Assembly: GCA_947561395.2 (NCBI GenBank)
Contig: OX387184.1
Span: 40,414,766-40,478,765 of the forward strand
DNA length: 64,000 nucleotides
Reading direction: 5' to 3'
Origin: Buxus sempervirens
Lineage: Eukaryota; Streptophyta; Magnoliopsida; Buxales; Buxaceae
Shown here: positions 35,321-47,566 of the stretch, piece by piece
Layout of the letters: every line of letters begins with the position of its first letter
Position numbering within the stretch: the stretch's first letter is position 1
The notes under the pieces: model-generated
Database searches by the model: none
The model's input: the letters and a program-made list of their open reading frames with translations, nothing else
What the model was told of the DNA's origin: nothing
Position numbers and translations under genes: made by a program

Positions 35321-36266
35321 TTTCACAATACATGAAGTAGCAATTTATAAGAAAGAAGGTGGGAGGGGATGGTCATATAAGTTGTAACTATAAGGTATCA
35401 TAAAATAGTTAAAGGCAAATATCTTTAAAGGTGTCACACTATCACTGCATACATTGAATGTTTGTTTGAGTATGAGATTGGGTACTTCGTGTGTTTCTTC
35501 ATATAAGAGTATGCTTATGGAATTCATACATACTAGACCTCATGTAGAGTATTAGGGGGTCAATCACGTTCCTTGTACCTCATTGTTTTATTTTTTGTAC
35601 ATCATGTTCTATCCTGTTTTATCATGTTATTATTATTGTTTGTGGGTTTGATTCTACAGTTGGAGTTTTACTTGGGACTTGATCTGTAAAATGATACCTA
35701 CTAAACATTTGCTCATTCCTTCTAGTTTTCAGGTATTTACGATGCCATTTTATAGGCAGGATGATGCTTAGGATGTGGGCTTATTGATTCAGTGTATTCT
35801 TGGCATCGACATGGTTTATATAGCTTAGGATAGATGATGGAGATTTTTATTTGATGTCATAGTAGATGTGTTGGTTTATTTGATGCTATTAGATATTTGT
35901 TAGGTTTATTATTTGATAGGTGGTTTCTTATTATTTCATGTGCACTTTGATATTCTATTTATCTTAATCTATGTCAATTTTTATTGTTTTACATGTGTAA
36001 GATCTTGGTATTTATTTATCTTTTCTTTTGAAATTTTATTACTTTCAACTTTAGAGTTTGGGTTATTTGCATTGGTTTTCACAAATTGGGGTGTGTGAAG
36101 ACTGTAGTTGCGTCCTAAGATCCCTATTATCCTGTAATCCTTATGATTTATTATTTATTATTTTTATAAGGATATTATGTATGTTATTAGTATGGTGCGT
36201 GATACTGTGAGGGAGTAGAAACCATATCTACAGTTTAGAGGTTGATGCTAGAAAGAGTATGTTAAG

Positions 36267-36874
36267 AGGCCACATCTGATTTCTATTGTGAACACTTTCA
36301 AGAGAAGGTGGAGATGAGACCTTTCTTTGATGGGCTGGTGATTTGATTCTTTGAGAGATGAGAAAGGGATATGTTAGAAAGCTGACTATTGAAGGAAAAA
36401 GTATCAATGATGTGGGTGAGTTAGAAGGCGATAAAGCACCCAGTCCAGATGGATTTACTACAGCTTTTTGTGAAGAGTGTTTTGAGTTCTATCCGGGATG
36501 ATTTTATGAGAGCGGCCCATGAGTTCTTTCCTACAGCCACTTTAGAAGAAGCTTAAATGCTACTTTTATTTCTTTTATTCCTAAGATAGAAAGTGTGGCA
36601 TCCTTGAAAGATTATCATTCGATTAGTTTGGTGAGGAGCTTCTATACAATTCTTGCCAAGTTGCTTTCTAATAGATTGTGGAAGGTTCTTCCCTCCATCA
36701 TTTCTCAATCTCAAAATGCTTTTGTGGGTGGAAGACAAATTCTGCTTATTGTCATGATTGTTAGTGAATGCTTGGATTCGATTCGAAGGGGTGGTGAAGA
36801 GATGTTAATGTAAAAAATGGGCTTGAAAATGCATATGATAAAGGCTTCTTGTCTATCTCTAATCATCTTGACAG
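36267..36874 (+). pseudogene. L1-type LINE, reverse transcriptase part
   Basis: Continuation of the LINE after the LTR-type insertion. GDKAPSPDGFTTAF (about 36430) and VASLKDYHSISLVRSFYTIL (36595 on) are RT blocks. AKLLSNRLWKVLPSIISQSQ and NAFVGGRQI follow, close to the L1 consensus LKDYRPISL and F--GRQI. The catalytic YADD box is not reached: sequence breaks off at 36874 at a hAT insertion, after NAYD. Stops are present, so it is dead. Confidence 0.82.
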
Positions 36875-37483
36875 TAGAGGTGTAAGTAGGGCGGTCTGGG
36901 TCGGCTTATGAGAGTTCGGGCTCAACCCAATCTAAGATTTACTAGCCTAGACTTGTAATTGACCCGCCCCAACCCAAACTCACTAAACCCAAACCCAACT
37001 CAAAAATTATTCTTTGAGTTCTGGCTGGCCCAAACAAAATGTAAGATTTTGAATTTTTTTTTAATTTTTGTCATAATTGCAAAATGTTGGAATATCATTA
37101 ATTAAATCGTCTATCAACATACTTATATGTTTGTTATAAATGCAAATTTTAGAAATGCCTCCCAATTTGTCCCTTGAATTTGGAAAAAAAAACACTTAAT
37201 TAATTTATTTCTTTAAAAATTTATTTTAAAAATATAATATGGGCTCGCTATATTTGTGGTTTTGCACAATCTTTTTTGTAGGGCATGTGCTTCCAAATAT
37301 CACTATATATGCATGTGAGTAAAAAGTTATTTATTTGAGAATAAATTCATAAACTTATTATCACATGTTAACAAATTTATGTTTAATAGTTGATTGCATA
37401 ACTACAATGACAATATAAAGGGGAAAAAAAAACAAAGGTACATATACATACAAATAAATATTCACTTATTTATCTTTTATATA

Positions 37484-37519
<36 letters not shown>

Positions 37520-37855
37520 TGTATGAGAGTGTGTACATATACATACAAATAAATATCTGTATGAGAGTGTGTACATACAAATAAAAAAAACAAAGGTACA
37601 TATACATACAAATAAATATCTTTTATATTTGGTTGAGTTTTATACATATATCTGTATGAGAGTGTGTACATAAAGTCAACATTAACTTTGGGTTTTTCGG
37701 GTTGTATAGCTTGAACCCGAGCCCACCCAAACTTGACTTTGGACTAGAAAAGAAATTTAACCTAAACATAAACCCAAACCTAATGCTCAGTTCGGGCTCT
37801 TATTCAGTTTGGGTTGGGCGGGCTTTCGGCGGTCCGGGCTAGATTTACAGCTCTA
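36875..37855. mobile_element. Non-autonomous hAT element
   Basis: Ends TAGAGGTGTAAGT and, inverted, TAGAGCTGTAAAT, with 8-bp duplication CTTGACAG / CTTGATAG (36867-36874, 37856-37863). It is 981 bp and contains no transposase. Subterminal GGCGGTC/GGTCCGGGC motifs are present. An internal TATG microsatellite (about 37490-37525) and repeated ACATATACATACAAATAAATAT stretches are also present. Confidence 0.8.
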
Positions 37856-40560
37856 CTTGATAGCGATAGTTGTAGTAAAGGTTGCTTGTCCATCTCTTCT
37901 CATTTTGATACTGATAGTTGCCATTGCCCACTGCTATGGAGTTTGAACATTTTTTGGTCAGATTTAACCCTTTTGGAGTCATTAAATAAACCGATAAATA
38001 TAATCAGGTAGTGCTCCAAAGAGCACTGTGTTAAATTAATTATAATATTTCTTAGTATAACAAGGAGTTATTTATTTGTCCTTGGTGAAATAGATGCTTG
38101 TTGCTTTAATCATTAACTAAAATTTTCTCAAAATAAATTACAAATTTGTGGTTGGTTTCCTCTCATCCTGTTGTGGGTGTGATTCAGATATTTAACTCTT
38201 TAAATCACTTTTGGAAAAGGTATAGGAACTTGTTGGACCCATGGAGCAAAGCATGCATTAGTTCGTGTATTTGGAAACAGCATGTTGGGTTATCTCTACA
38301 GTTGTATGAATATCCATACCATCCTCCAAGGATTGAATAAAGTGTGTCAAGTGTTGAGAGACCCATGAAATCATTTAGCATGGGTGGAGAGCCACATGGA
38401 AAGAAGTGTTCTGCATTTTAGGGGGCTGCATCCCTGCCTACTTTTGGCTGTAAGTGGTTAAAACACAGGGACTCATACCTCTCATGAATAATCTTTTAGT
38501 AACAAGCAATAAAGGGGCTATCAGGTTGGGTAGACTGCTTCCAAGGACTACATCAGTCTGGTGTTGAATATTGTTATGGAACTTTTCACCTGTGTTTTAC
38601 TTCACATTCCATTCTGTTATCTTTACATTTCTAGTGGAGAGATAGTTGATGATCTTTTGCTTTCCTTTAAAGCCTTCTCCCATTACTTTTCACTTGCTTG
38701 TGGAAAGCGCACCCATTCAGTGTGATCAGACTTGAATCCACAACATATAGCCACTTCCATCCAGTAATTGGCATCAATCTATTGGACAAGAGTTCTTCTG
38801 TGTTTGTGAATCATAATATCCATAATTTCTCAGTGTTATGCTCAATTTCCAGCTTCAGTTGTTCCAATCATGTTTTGGAGACAAAATTTGACGCACTTTT
38901 GATAAATTGTCAGTGCTGATAATCTAACCGATGATATAGTATTTGATGGATTGGAATGGTGGACTAGGGTTTGTCTTTGTTGGCCCCAACTAGTTTGGAA
39001 GACACTATTGTTATACAATAATAAACAATGTTCCTTGACCCTAGAGTCTTACAATTATTGTAATGCCATTATAATGGTGGCTAGAACAATCATGCTTCTG
39101 GTGCACATCAAGTGCTTGGCTCATTTTGTGCAAGGAGGGGTATGTATTGAAGATGATGTTAAATGTCCTTTAGAACAAGAAAAGAGGTGATTGAAGAACA
39201 TGTAAGTGCATGTGCATTACTACAACTGAATGTTAAGAAGAAGTTCATTATTTTACAAGGTTTTTCATTTTTTTCCTGTTTTGTTGTTTTTCCCCCTTTT
39301 GGGTGGGTTGATGGGGTGGGAGGTGGTGTTTGTCTTCTGTGCGGTCAAGGTATTTAATTAGAAAATTTAGAGCATGTTCGCAACTAGTTCAACTTGAAAC
39401 CAAGAGTTTCTTGTGCTTTTGTCATACAAAGTGAAGTTATTTTGCAGTTGGGGGGACAGGTGGAGATAGGAATGTAGAGAATTTTTTTTTTTTTTTAAAA
39501 ATTTGCTGTAGATGTATAAAAGCTCCGTGGGGGCTTAATTGCTTTGTGCTGCAGTCTTATTTTATTGACTAAATGCATAAAAGCAAAATCATCTATTACA
39601 AAAATTAAGTTATTGCTATTCACCCTTTAAGCAAAATAAAATATTTCCTTCCTATATGAGTGTTTGTTTGTGTTTGCATGCGTATTTGTATACATGCGTC
39701 TCCATGTAAAGGAGTTTTTATGTTTCTCACTTAGTTTAGTTGCCTGGTGAGATGTGGATTTTTTTTTTTTAATTTAATGTAATGGTGTGGCCATCCTAAC
39801 AGTGGAAACCACTGGATAAGTCATCTTGACAGAAATTTCACATGACGTATTTTTACATTGGATTTTCTTCACATGTAATAGCAGCCAGAAAAATTATAAC
39901 TATTTTTGAAATTTTCTAGAAGAGAGTCATTACATTAAGTGCAGAAACATAGTTTGTGAAATTGGACCACATGGAAGAGCATGTAGAAACGTGGAGCTTG
40001 CAAAATTGTTTGCTGCATGGAAGCTATGCCATATTGTATCCCTATGCTGGTGTGAGTCACCAGTCTGCTTATCCTATTTATTTGTATGGATACATGGGCA
40101 GGGGTTTTTAATCCTTGCCTATTACTGAAGAAGGAAGCTCTTTTAATCTTTATTTATTATAAAGGCATGTTAAAAGAACAAGGACTCAATGAGATCTCAT
40201 GCATTTGTAAGAAGGGAAAAATAAAGATAATGGCTTTTTTTTTTTCACCCCCATTTCATGCGTGGAGGATTTAATTTATAGAGGTGTCCCAGAGGTATTA
40301 TCTATTCGAAAGTAAATCCAGTATAAATTCCTTTCCTAGTTTTTATACACATTCTTTTTTTTTTGTTGCTTCATATTGTGTCAATTTGATAGCCTTTATG
40401 TTATTTATTCTTCATCATTTAAGTTTGAAGAAAAGGGAACCGGATTATGCTTTTCCTTTGACTGCATTTTTTCATGGCTGAATTCTCTTTGAGCCCACAA
40501 CCAATTGCAATCATTGTTTTCAGTATTCGATATTCCATTTTTAATATGTATTCTTTTCAG
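37856..40560 (+). other. Intron of the GT14-like gene, last part
   Basis: Immediately right of the hAT element, 37875-37930 resembles the left flank (GTAAAGGTTGCTTGTCCATCTC versus ATAAAGGCTTCTTGTCTATCTC), so the LINE had a small local duplication. The rest is intron DNA with no recognisable gene or element. Confidence 0.5.
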
Positions 40561-41202
40561 GATGTTAAATGGGGAACAATCACACTTGCAGATGGAGAGA
40601 GACGTCTTCTAGCCAATGCCCTTCTTGACTTCTCAAACGAGCGATTTGTGCTACTTTCTGAGAGTTGCATCCCAGTTTATGACTTCCCAACGGTCTACAG
40701 ATATGTCATAGGTTCTGCCCATAGCTTTGTCGACTTGTATGATGATCCTTCTCGGTATGGGCGTGGTCGCTACAGCCGCCACATGTCACCAGATATCAAG
40801 CTCCATCAGTGGCGAAAGGGTTCCCAATGGTTTGAGCTACACCGTGCTCTGGCTGTTTATATAATCTCAGACACCAAGTATTATACACTCTTCAGGAAAT
40901 ACTGTAAGCCTTCTTGTTACCCAGATGAACATTACCTGCCTACTTACGTGAACATGTTCCATGGGCCACTGAATGCAAACCGGAGTCTGACTTGGGTTGA
41001 TTGGTCGAGAGGTGGTCCGCATCCAGCCACTTTTGGGAAGGCTGACATTACTGAAGAGTTTATACAGGCTATTAGGAATAATGGGACAGTGTGTGCATAT
41101 AACTCAGAGCAAACATCTACTTGTTACCTCTTTGCCAGGAAGTTTGCTCCGAGTTCCTTAGGGCCCCTACTTAACCTCACAAAAACGGTGATGAAATTAT
41201 GA
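40561..41202 (+). CDS. Core-2/I-branching (GT14/DUF266) glycosyltransferase-like, exon 2
   Basis: Exon 2 (213 codons and stop) begins after a polypyrimidine TTCTTTTCAG acceptor. It completes a 400-aa protein, a usual length for the family. Conserved blocks: ERRLLANALLDFSNERFVLL (200-219), SESCIPVYDFPTVYRY (220-235), HSFVDLYDDPSRYGRGRYS (241-259) and KGSQWFELHRALA (273-285). CYPDEHYLPTYVN (306-318) holds the acidic DEH likely near the active site. RSLTWVDWSRGGPHPATFG (328-346), CYLFARKFAP and LLNLT follow to the end. There are no stops or shifts, so the gene looks intact despite its 12.85 kb intron full of mobile elements. A 3'UTR probably follows to about 41650. Confidence 0.92.
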   Translation, partial: DVKWGTITLADGERRLLANALLDFSNERFVLLSESCIPVYDFPTVYRYVIGSAHSFVDLYDDPSRYGRGRYSRHMSPDIKLHQWRKGSQWFELHRALAVYIISDTKYYTLFRKYCKPSCYPDEHYLPTYVNMFHGPLNANRSLTWVDWSRGGPHPATFGKADITEEFIQAIRNNGTVCAYNSEQTSTCYLFARKFAPSSLGPLLNLTKTVMKL

Positions 41203-42560
41203 AAATTTTGGCTTTTTACAGTCTATCCATCTTTTGGCTGGGTTCTGTTAAGCATCTGTGGAGTCTGTTATGATCTTGTTTCCTGTAGTATCTATGGAAG
41301 TTTTGGAGGAGAATTTAGGTTCTCAACAATTGAGACCAGTGTGGAAGATAATTTTGAAAAGATAAAAAAGTAAATTCTCATAGGAGGCTTTTGTGCCACC
41401 ATCTGAAGCCCATTTGTTATATAATTCTTTATTCCTGGAGAATATTTGTGTATAGGGCTCTGGGTTTGGGTGAAGTCACCCTTAGTTAGCTGTAGGTGAG
41501 GACAGTTTCTTCATAATGGAGTTGTCTGGAGAATATATGTGTATAGGCCAGAATTTTCCTGATCCTTTCTGGTGTTTAAAATACCTTGGAAGGCAAACTG
41601 GATACTCACACTGATTCTTTGCCTTCTATTTTGCATTTAAACAAACAAAAGCTGCATTTTAAGATGTACCCATCACAGTAAAAAATATGAAAATTATTTT
41701 TTAAAACTGATTTTTCATGCATTTTGTCATGTATAACAGGGAATATCCAGGACTGAACCAAGCTTGTCTTCGGACGCAATTGACCAGATTGGATGGTAAC
41801 TTGTTTGTCATGATCTAAATGAGAATGATGAAATAAATAAGTTGCAATGTTATCACTTTGAAATTGCCTATGAACTTAAAATTTGTTTTGTTTTGTTTGT
41901 TTTTTATTTTTATTTTTGACTTTTAAACAATAAAACAATAATTAAAAAAGAAAAAGAAAAAAAGGGGAACAAAAGAGAAACAAAAACAATAAAACAATGA
42001 TGTAAGCAATAAAAAAGAGAGGAAAAATAACAATTGAAATTTCTCTAATTAAATTTCATGCACTTTATCCACAATTATGTTTCTTTGGTTTATTTCACTT
42101 GGATAACTTAGATTGTTCCGTCCATGTTTTTTTTTTTATGATGATGGATTTTGTACAAAATTGGTTCAATTTGTAAATTGTTGCTTTAATAGTTTTATTT
42201 TTTATATAAAAAAAATGATAATATTGGACGGACCAATTGGGTCCAACCTTAGGCCCAATCCAAACCGAGATTCTGAAATAAAATCAAAATCAAGTAAAGT
42301 TGTTGATAAATTGTTTACCCACTAATGAGCCCAAACAAGGTTAAAGCCTTTTTGACTCACATAAGACCTATTTTACAGTAAAGCCCACGTATGAGTTATC
42401 TGAATCGTACGGGTTAAACTGGCTTGGCAGGCCAAAAAACGAGTCACTTTATGCATTGAATAATAGCATATAAATGTGTGGTGGGGAAGGTTGTAGGAAT
42501 AAGACTACCAAAAAAAAAAAAAGGTTGTAGGAATAACAATTATTTTAAGCAATATATTTA
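41203..42560 (+). other. 3' flank of the GT14-like gene
   Basis: A likely 3'UTR, then low-complexity T- and A-rich stretches (41880-42020). A short direct duplication of AGGTTGTAGGAATAA lies around 42488-42536. Confidence 0.45.
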
Positions 42561-44240
42561 TAAGTTTGAATCATGTAAATAGTTTTTTAAGATTATTCAT
42601 AATTTGCTAATATCATTCAAAATATAAAATGTGCGACAACTGTACATAACAATCTCGCCATCTTTTAGAATGAGAAAACAAAAATCAATAATTTACAATA
42701 AAAATTGCATTGTGAAATTGTGTGTCTTTCGATGAAGCCACCTATTTTCAAGCTATTTTTTAAGAATATAATTATTAAAGTTGATATTATAAATTATTAA
42801 ATTTGTTATTTTAAAATTATAAGAACACATTTAGATAATTAAGAAAGAACTGGAATCCACTCAAATATACATCAAATATAAATTAATGTTATGAAAAATT
42901 TCTAAAATAAAATTGTCTTCACTAAAATATTAAATATATTAATCGTTTTAAATTATTAAAAATATCAAAGCTCCCTTTTTCATGCATTATATTGTATGGC
43001 CTTAAGTCTCATATTAAATATATCGATTTTTTTATAATTAATATATTAAATTATATTAATATATTATATTAAAACATTATAATACTACATTATCAAAATT
43101 ACTTTTATTATAATTATAATAATATATATTATTAAAAATATATTATTAATTGTTTTGATAATTATTAGCAAAATATTTAATTAATTTTTATGTTAATATG
43201 ATTATATTAATGTATTAATATGACACTTTAATATATGTTAATTATTTCAGTAACTAATATACATAATTAATTAAAATAAGTATTTTTGAAAGTATTAGTA
43301 TATATTAATAGTTGAATTAATTATATTTGATTAATTTTATTATTATTTCAATATCTCATGTACTTTGACATGATGTCGATGGCTATTTACATCCAACGAC
43401 AATCTAAAAAAAGTGAGCTACATGAGTTTGCATCCTAACCAAGATATTTCAAATCATCCATACCTTGGGAGTGACAACTAAATAACATATGGAATATGGG
43501 TATGAACCATGCTATATAATATTAGAGATTTTCCTTGGGTTATTATGGGTTGAAAATACATTATTATAGATCTTTTTTTTTAAATTTGAATTTAGTATGA
43601 TTTTATTAGTAATTCCTATTATCAAAATTCTTTTATTTAGATAAGTATTAGAGAAAAGTCTAATTAAGTGGGATGTTATTACTAATTGTAATTATTAAAA
43701 TTCTTTTAGTTAGATAAGTATTGGAGAAGAAGTCTGAACACCTAAAGATGGTAATTAAATTAGTCGTGGCAATAATAAAGAAAGTATAAACTTTATTAGT
43801 AAAATTCCAATTATTAGAATTCTTTTGTATAGATAAATATTGGAGAAGAAGTCTACACGCTTGGCTAATAAAATGACTCCCAATAATAATAAAAAAGGGT
43901 ACTTTTAAAATCAAATATTCTAGAAAAGGATATTTTGGTATATAAAATTAAAGCACACTTTAGGTAGTTAATAGTAGTATAAATTTAAATTCTATACGAT
44001 ACAAAATTCTTTTGATCTTTGAAAAATTAATTGTAATAAAATGATTGAATATAGTAAATTTAATTTGCTGATAAAAAAATAAAATTATAAAATAAGAAAT
44101 ATAAATCCAATGAAATTTAAGTAAAATGAAATATCTTTTGGGAATCACTATAATATTAGTAAAAAAATTTAGCATTTTTATCTAATAGCTAGACTCTTTT
44201 ACTCAAAAATAAAAAAAACAATAAAATCAATCTTTTATGA
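42560..44240. other. Very AT-rich intergenic block
   Basis: Long AT-rich stretch. Short minus-strand open frames here are low-complexity and not credible genes. It contains a three-copy degenerate repeat (separate entry). Confidence 0.6.
43602..43868. repeat. Three-copy degenerate repeat (75-115 bp)
   Basis: Three ordered copies, starting near 43602, 43676 and 43793, each with ATTATNAAAATTCTTTT, then TAGATAARTATT and GGAGAAGAAGTCT. Confidence 0.6.
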
Positions 44241-44727
44241 TTAAGGGCTGCATCTGAAAGGGTAGTAGGGCGTCAGCCGGCCAAGATGGTCATCATTGAC
44301 ATAGTGCATGTCGTCTGGGAAGGCCAGTGGGCCACAAGGAACAATCAATATCAGTTGAACCCTCCTGAACTGATTTCAAGCCTACCTAGGACTTCGCTTG
44401 ACCATCTAGGATTAGGGTATGGACTTAGGTCCAAAGTTCTTGGCACAGGCTCCTAAAAAGCCCAGAATAGAAAAAAAGGCAGAAAGGACATAGCTTGGTC
44501 GGTTTGGTAGGCTGGCCCCAAAGGATCTTAGTTTAATCGACTTGACAGCCTGGCCAGCCTCCAAGAAACCTAAATGGCCCAAGCAGCCCACTATTATAAT
44601 GGGACCAGAGCATAAGGCAGGCCACACAGGTCTGCCCAGGATCCCTTTGATTGATACAAATAGTCCTGGTCATAAAAATAAAAAGGAGCAAGACCTAGCA
44701 GGCTGGATAAACTGGCCCAAAAGGAAT

Positions 44728-45066
44728 GAGAAAATTGGTTTTTAGTGATATTTTTTCAAAATAATTCAGATTCAGTCGGCTAATTCTTGAAAATTAAGAA
44801 TTAATAATACTTTTTTAACATAATTAAGAATTAGTGTCATTTTACTATTAATGAAGAATTTCTTCTGAAAATAAACTTGCAAACCTCATTTCTATCTAAG
44901 TGAAAATGAAAAGGTTTTCAAAGTCAGGGCATTGTTGGAAGAAAGATTTTATTAACAGACACTGATTCTCAATTATTTTAAAAAAGTATCATTATTTCTT
45001 AATTTTTAAAAATTAGCTGATTGAATATGAATTATTTTGAAAAAGTTGCATTAAAAACCAATTTCC
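44728..45066. repeat. Long inverted repeat (arms about 90-120 bp)
   Basis: The left arm begins AAAATTGGTTTTTAGTG. The right arm ends with the complement, TTAAAAACCAATTT. The arms stay similar for roughly 90-120 bp with many differences, around a 100-bp centre. It could be a foldback element or MITE. I found no clear target duplication. Confidence 0.65.
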
Positions 45067-45510
45067 TTGAAAAGAATTACGCTCGGCCAACATGCACACG
45101 GGTTTGAAAAACATTTAAAAAAAGGCGTAATGGGGCCTTCTCTTAGAGACCCACTACATGCATGTGAATCCAAAGGCTTAGAGGCTGGACCAAACCCATT
45201 GTTGGAGCATCTTGGGGTTGTAGGCCCAAAATCTCTTAGCAATCCCACCTTTGGAGGAAGCCCATTCAATTGTTTTCAGCTTAGACGAAAGCAGTTGGAC
45301 TTTGGGCCAAACCAAGAAAGTTTATACAATGCCTTCGGCAAACTGCTTCCCGTGGATCCTTTATCTGGATCCCTTATGTAGACCCTAGCTCCGATCCTGA
45401 CACGTGGAAAGCTGGCACCAAATTACACGCACAACCAAACATCAACTGAAGGCACAACCAAACACGAGAATTGACCCCAAGCTCGTTTTGTTCCTGAGGT
45501 TTCATTTTCT

Positions 45511-45648
45511 ATTTCGTGAGGTTGCAATCGTCTTCCCGAAATCACCAGCGAGCTCCATTTCGTGAGGTTGCAATCGTCTTCCCGAAATCACCAGCGAGCT
45601 CCATTTCGTGAGGTTGCAATCGTCTTCCTGAAATCACCAACGACCCTT
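45511..45648. repeat. 46-bp tandem repeat, three copies
   Basis: ATTTCGTGAGGTTGCAATCG begins each unit at 45511, 45557 and 45603. The first two units are identical and the third has a few changes. It lies upstream of the FAR1-like gene. Confidence 0.85.
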
Positions 45649-45685
45649 ATCTGTTTTGATTTGGCTTCATCTTTCCGAACTTGTG

Positions 45686-45829
45686 GAGTTTTCGTCTTCA
45701 CAGATAAGGGTGAAATCAGATTTCGTCTTGGGTTTTGTTCATTCGTGTTCGAGTGAAGAGTTTTCGTCTTCACAGATTCTAGTGAAATCAAATTTGGTCT
45801 TGGGTTTTGTTCGTTTGTGTTCGAGTGAA
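45686..45829. repeat. 72-bp tandem repeat, two copies
   Basis: GAGTTTTCGTCTTCACAGAT starts copies at 45686 and 45758. The wider region 45480-46070 is made of variants of TTTCGTCTTCCC and GGTTTTGTTCG and probably corresponds to a 5' leader. Confidence 0.75.
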
Positions 45830-46102
45830 TTCAGATTTCGTCTTCCCAACGAACTCGATTCGAAGATGAAACGTCTTCCCGCCTGTTTGATTTGGGTTTT
45901 GTTCGTGAGGTTTCAAACACCAAACCACCTGTTTAATTTGGGTTTTGTTTGCAACTGAGCTTTCGTCTTCCCCAAATCGAAGCCTGTTTGTGAGGTGGGT
46001 TTCGTCTACCCCAAATCGAAGATCTGTTCGCGAGGTGAGTTTTGTCTCCCCCAAATCGAAAAGAAGTAGCCTCCACACTAGAAATCAGGCACAATGTTAC
46101 AG

Positions 46103-46880
46103 GTATGAATAAATTACTTTTGTTTGATCTTTATTCTAATGTGTTTATGGCAATGTTTCTTGTCAAGGTTTGTAGTTTGATTTTCCTCAACAAACTTTCT
46201 CACTCTTGCTTCATTTGGTTTCTGGGGTTTTATGGAGTTCAAGTTTTCTGAATTTCTGCTTATTTGGAGTTGTTTTTTGAATGATCTGATAGACATTGAG
46301 ATTCGCCACTTTTGCTGTTTATGGGTACCTGAATTTCGCAAAATTTGGGTTCATGTGAGTTGGGTTTCTTTGTCTCTGATTATACTTGTGACCTTCTTCA
46401 GTTTTGGGGTGTTTATGCTTCAATTTTGAGTGTATTGTTTGATTTATGATTGTTACGTTACTTTGTGGGTACCTAAATTCCGCAAAATCTGGGTTCATTT
46501 GAGTTGGGTTTCTTTGTCTTTGATTATACTTGTGACCCTCTTCAGTTTTGGGGTGTTTATGCTTCAATTTTGAGTGTATTGTTTGATTTATGATTAAATG
46601 TTACGTTACTTTGTGTAAGGCACACCCCATTCTTGTATAATTGATTTTACTCCTTTCTGCAATGGTTTCTTGTTTGGTTTACTATTATAATATCATGAAC
46701 ATGTCTATGAAACTCCAAAATATAGATTTGTATTGAGAAGTTCTTATTTGATGGATGCTTAAGTTGAAGAATAGTTCTTTTTTCAATCTTCGTTTTCTCT
46801 TTTGGTATGTTGGAGTCAGACTCAATTGTTGTTTTGATTGATAATGCATTTTTTTTTATTTTTGTTGTTTATATTTATAG
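46103..46880 (+). other. 5'UTR intron of the FAR1-like gene (predicted)
   Basis: Predicted from the ACAG/GTATGA donor (exon ends 46102) and TTTATAG acceptor (46880), nine bases before the ATG. It contains a 144-bp tandem duplication (46323 and 46467 starts, GGGTACCTRAATT). Confidence 0.5.
46323..46610. repeat. 144-bp tandem duplication
   Basis: Two near-identical 144-bp copies starting GGGTACCT at 46323 and 46467, within the predicted 5'UTR intron. Confidence 0.85.
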
Positions 46881-46889
46881 GTTTAGAAT

Positions 46890-47276
46890 ATGGCAACTGA
46901 AAACAATACCGATGAGGTGGGTGGTGAGGTGAGAGTTGTTCCTAATGTTGATTCGGTGTTTATTCCTAAAGTGGAGATGGAATTTGATTCATTAAATTCG
47001 GTATATGATTTTTACAATGCATATGGTAAGATTGTTGGTTTTAGTGTACGCAAAGGTAAGGAAAAGCATGATGCTGGCGGTTGGATAGTTGGGAAACTAT
47101 TTTTTTGTTCAAAAGAAAGGATTAGGAATAAGGTTTCTGAAATTCGGAGTAGGCTGGCATCACAAACAAGGTGTGGATGCAAGGCTTTTATTAAAGTTCG
47201 ATTGAATGATCAAGGGAAGTACCTTATACATGATTTGAATGAGAGTCATAACCATGAGATGCTTCCCCAAGCATGA
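46890..47276 (+). pseudogene. FAR1/FHY3-like protein, N-terminal DNA-binding part
   Basis: First coding part of a FAR1-related sequence, a plant transcription factor family derived from Mutator-like transposases. After an acidic N-terminus, MEFDSLNSVYDFYNAYGKIV (about residues 30-50) opens the FAR1 domain. It continues FSVRKGKE, CSKERIRNK, TRCGCKAFIKVRL and the closing HNHEML, which has the C-C-H-H pattern of the WRKY-GCM1-type zinc finger. The frame is open until the LTR-type element E, inserted at 47277. The remaining parts lie at 49487-51123 and 52920-53632. It could alternatively be a MULE transposon's own gene; I found no TIRs to show this. Confidence 0.85.
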
Positions 47277-47515
47277 TGTGCCTACCTCCGGTGCGCGGAA
47301 AAGTGTGTTACATGTTTAATGGAGTCGCCACTACCTAAAATGGTGCAGGTAGACATCTTGTTGATTTTTGGTCTGCACCAATGATTCCGGATAAGTGACC
47401 CGATTACAACCTCGGGAAGTCCTTGAACACCATGAGTTGTTGCACCGAAATGGGTTCCTTTAAATCAGTTGGATCATATTTGGGGTTGATTTATTATTAC
47501 TTAATTTTTTTTATC

Positions 47516-47566
<51 letters not shown>

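Larger units (their letters stand above)
33300..36261 (+). mobile_element. LTR-type element inserted in the LINE
   Basis: It begins TGTAACACCCTAG and is flanked by TTAAG on both sides (33295-33299, 36262-36266). The LINE reading resumes directly after the second copy. It is 2962 bp with no coding region, so it looks like a solo LTR of the TGTAACRCCC group (compare 14550-17503). The right terminus is less clear than the left. It contains a GC-rich palindrome cluster and a 244-bp tandem duplication. Confidence 0.62.

Noticed and set aside
42560-44240. Minus-strand open frames at 43660-43914 and 43960-44175
   Set aside because: Low-complexity, Ile/Phe-rich translations of AT-rich DNA, with no conserved features.
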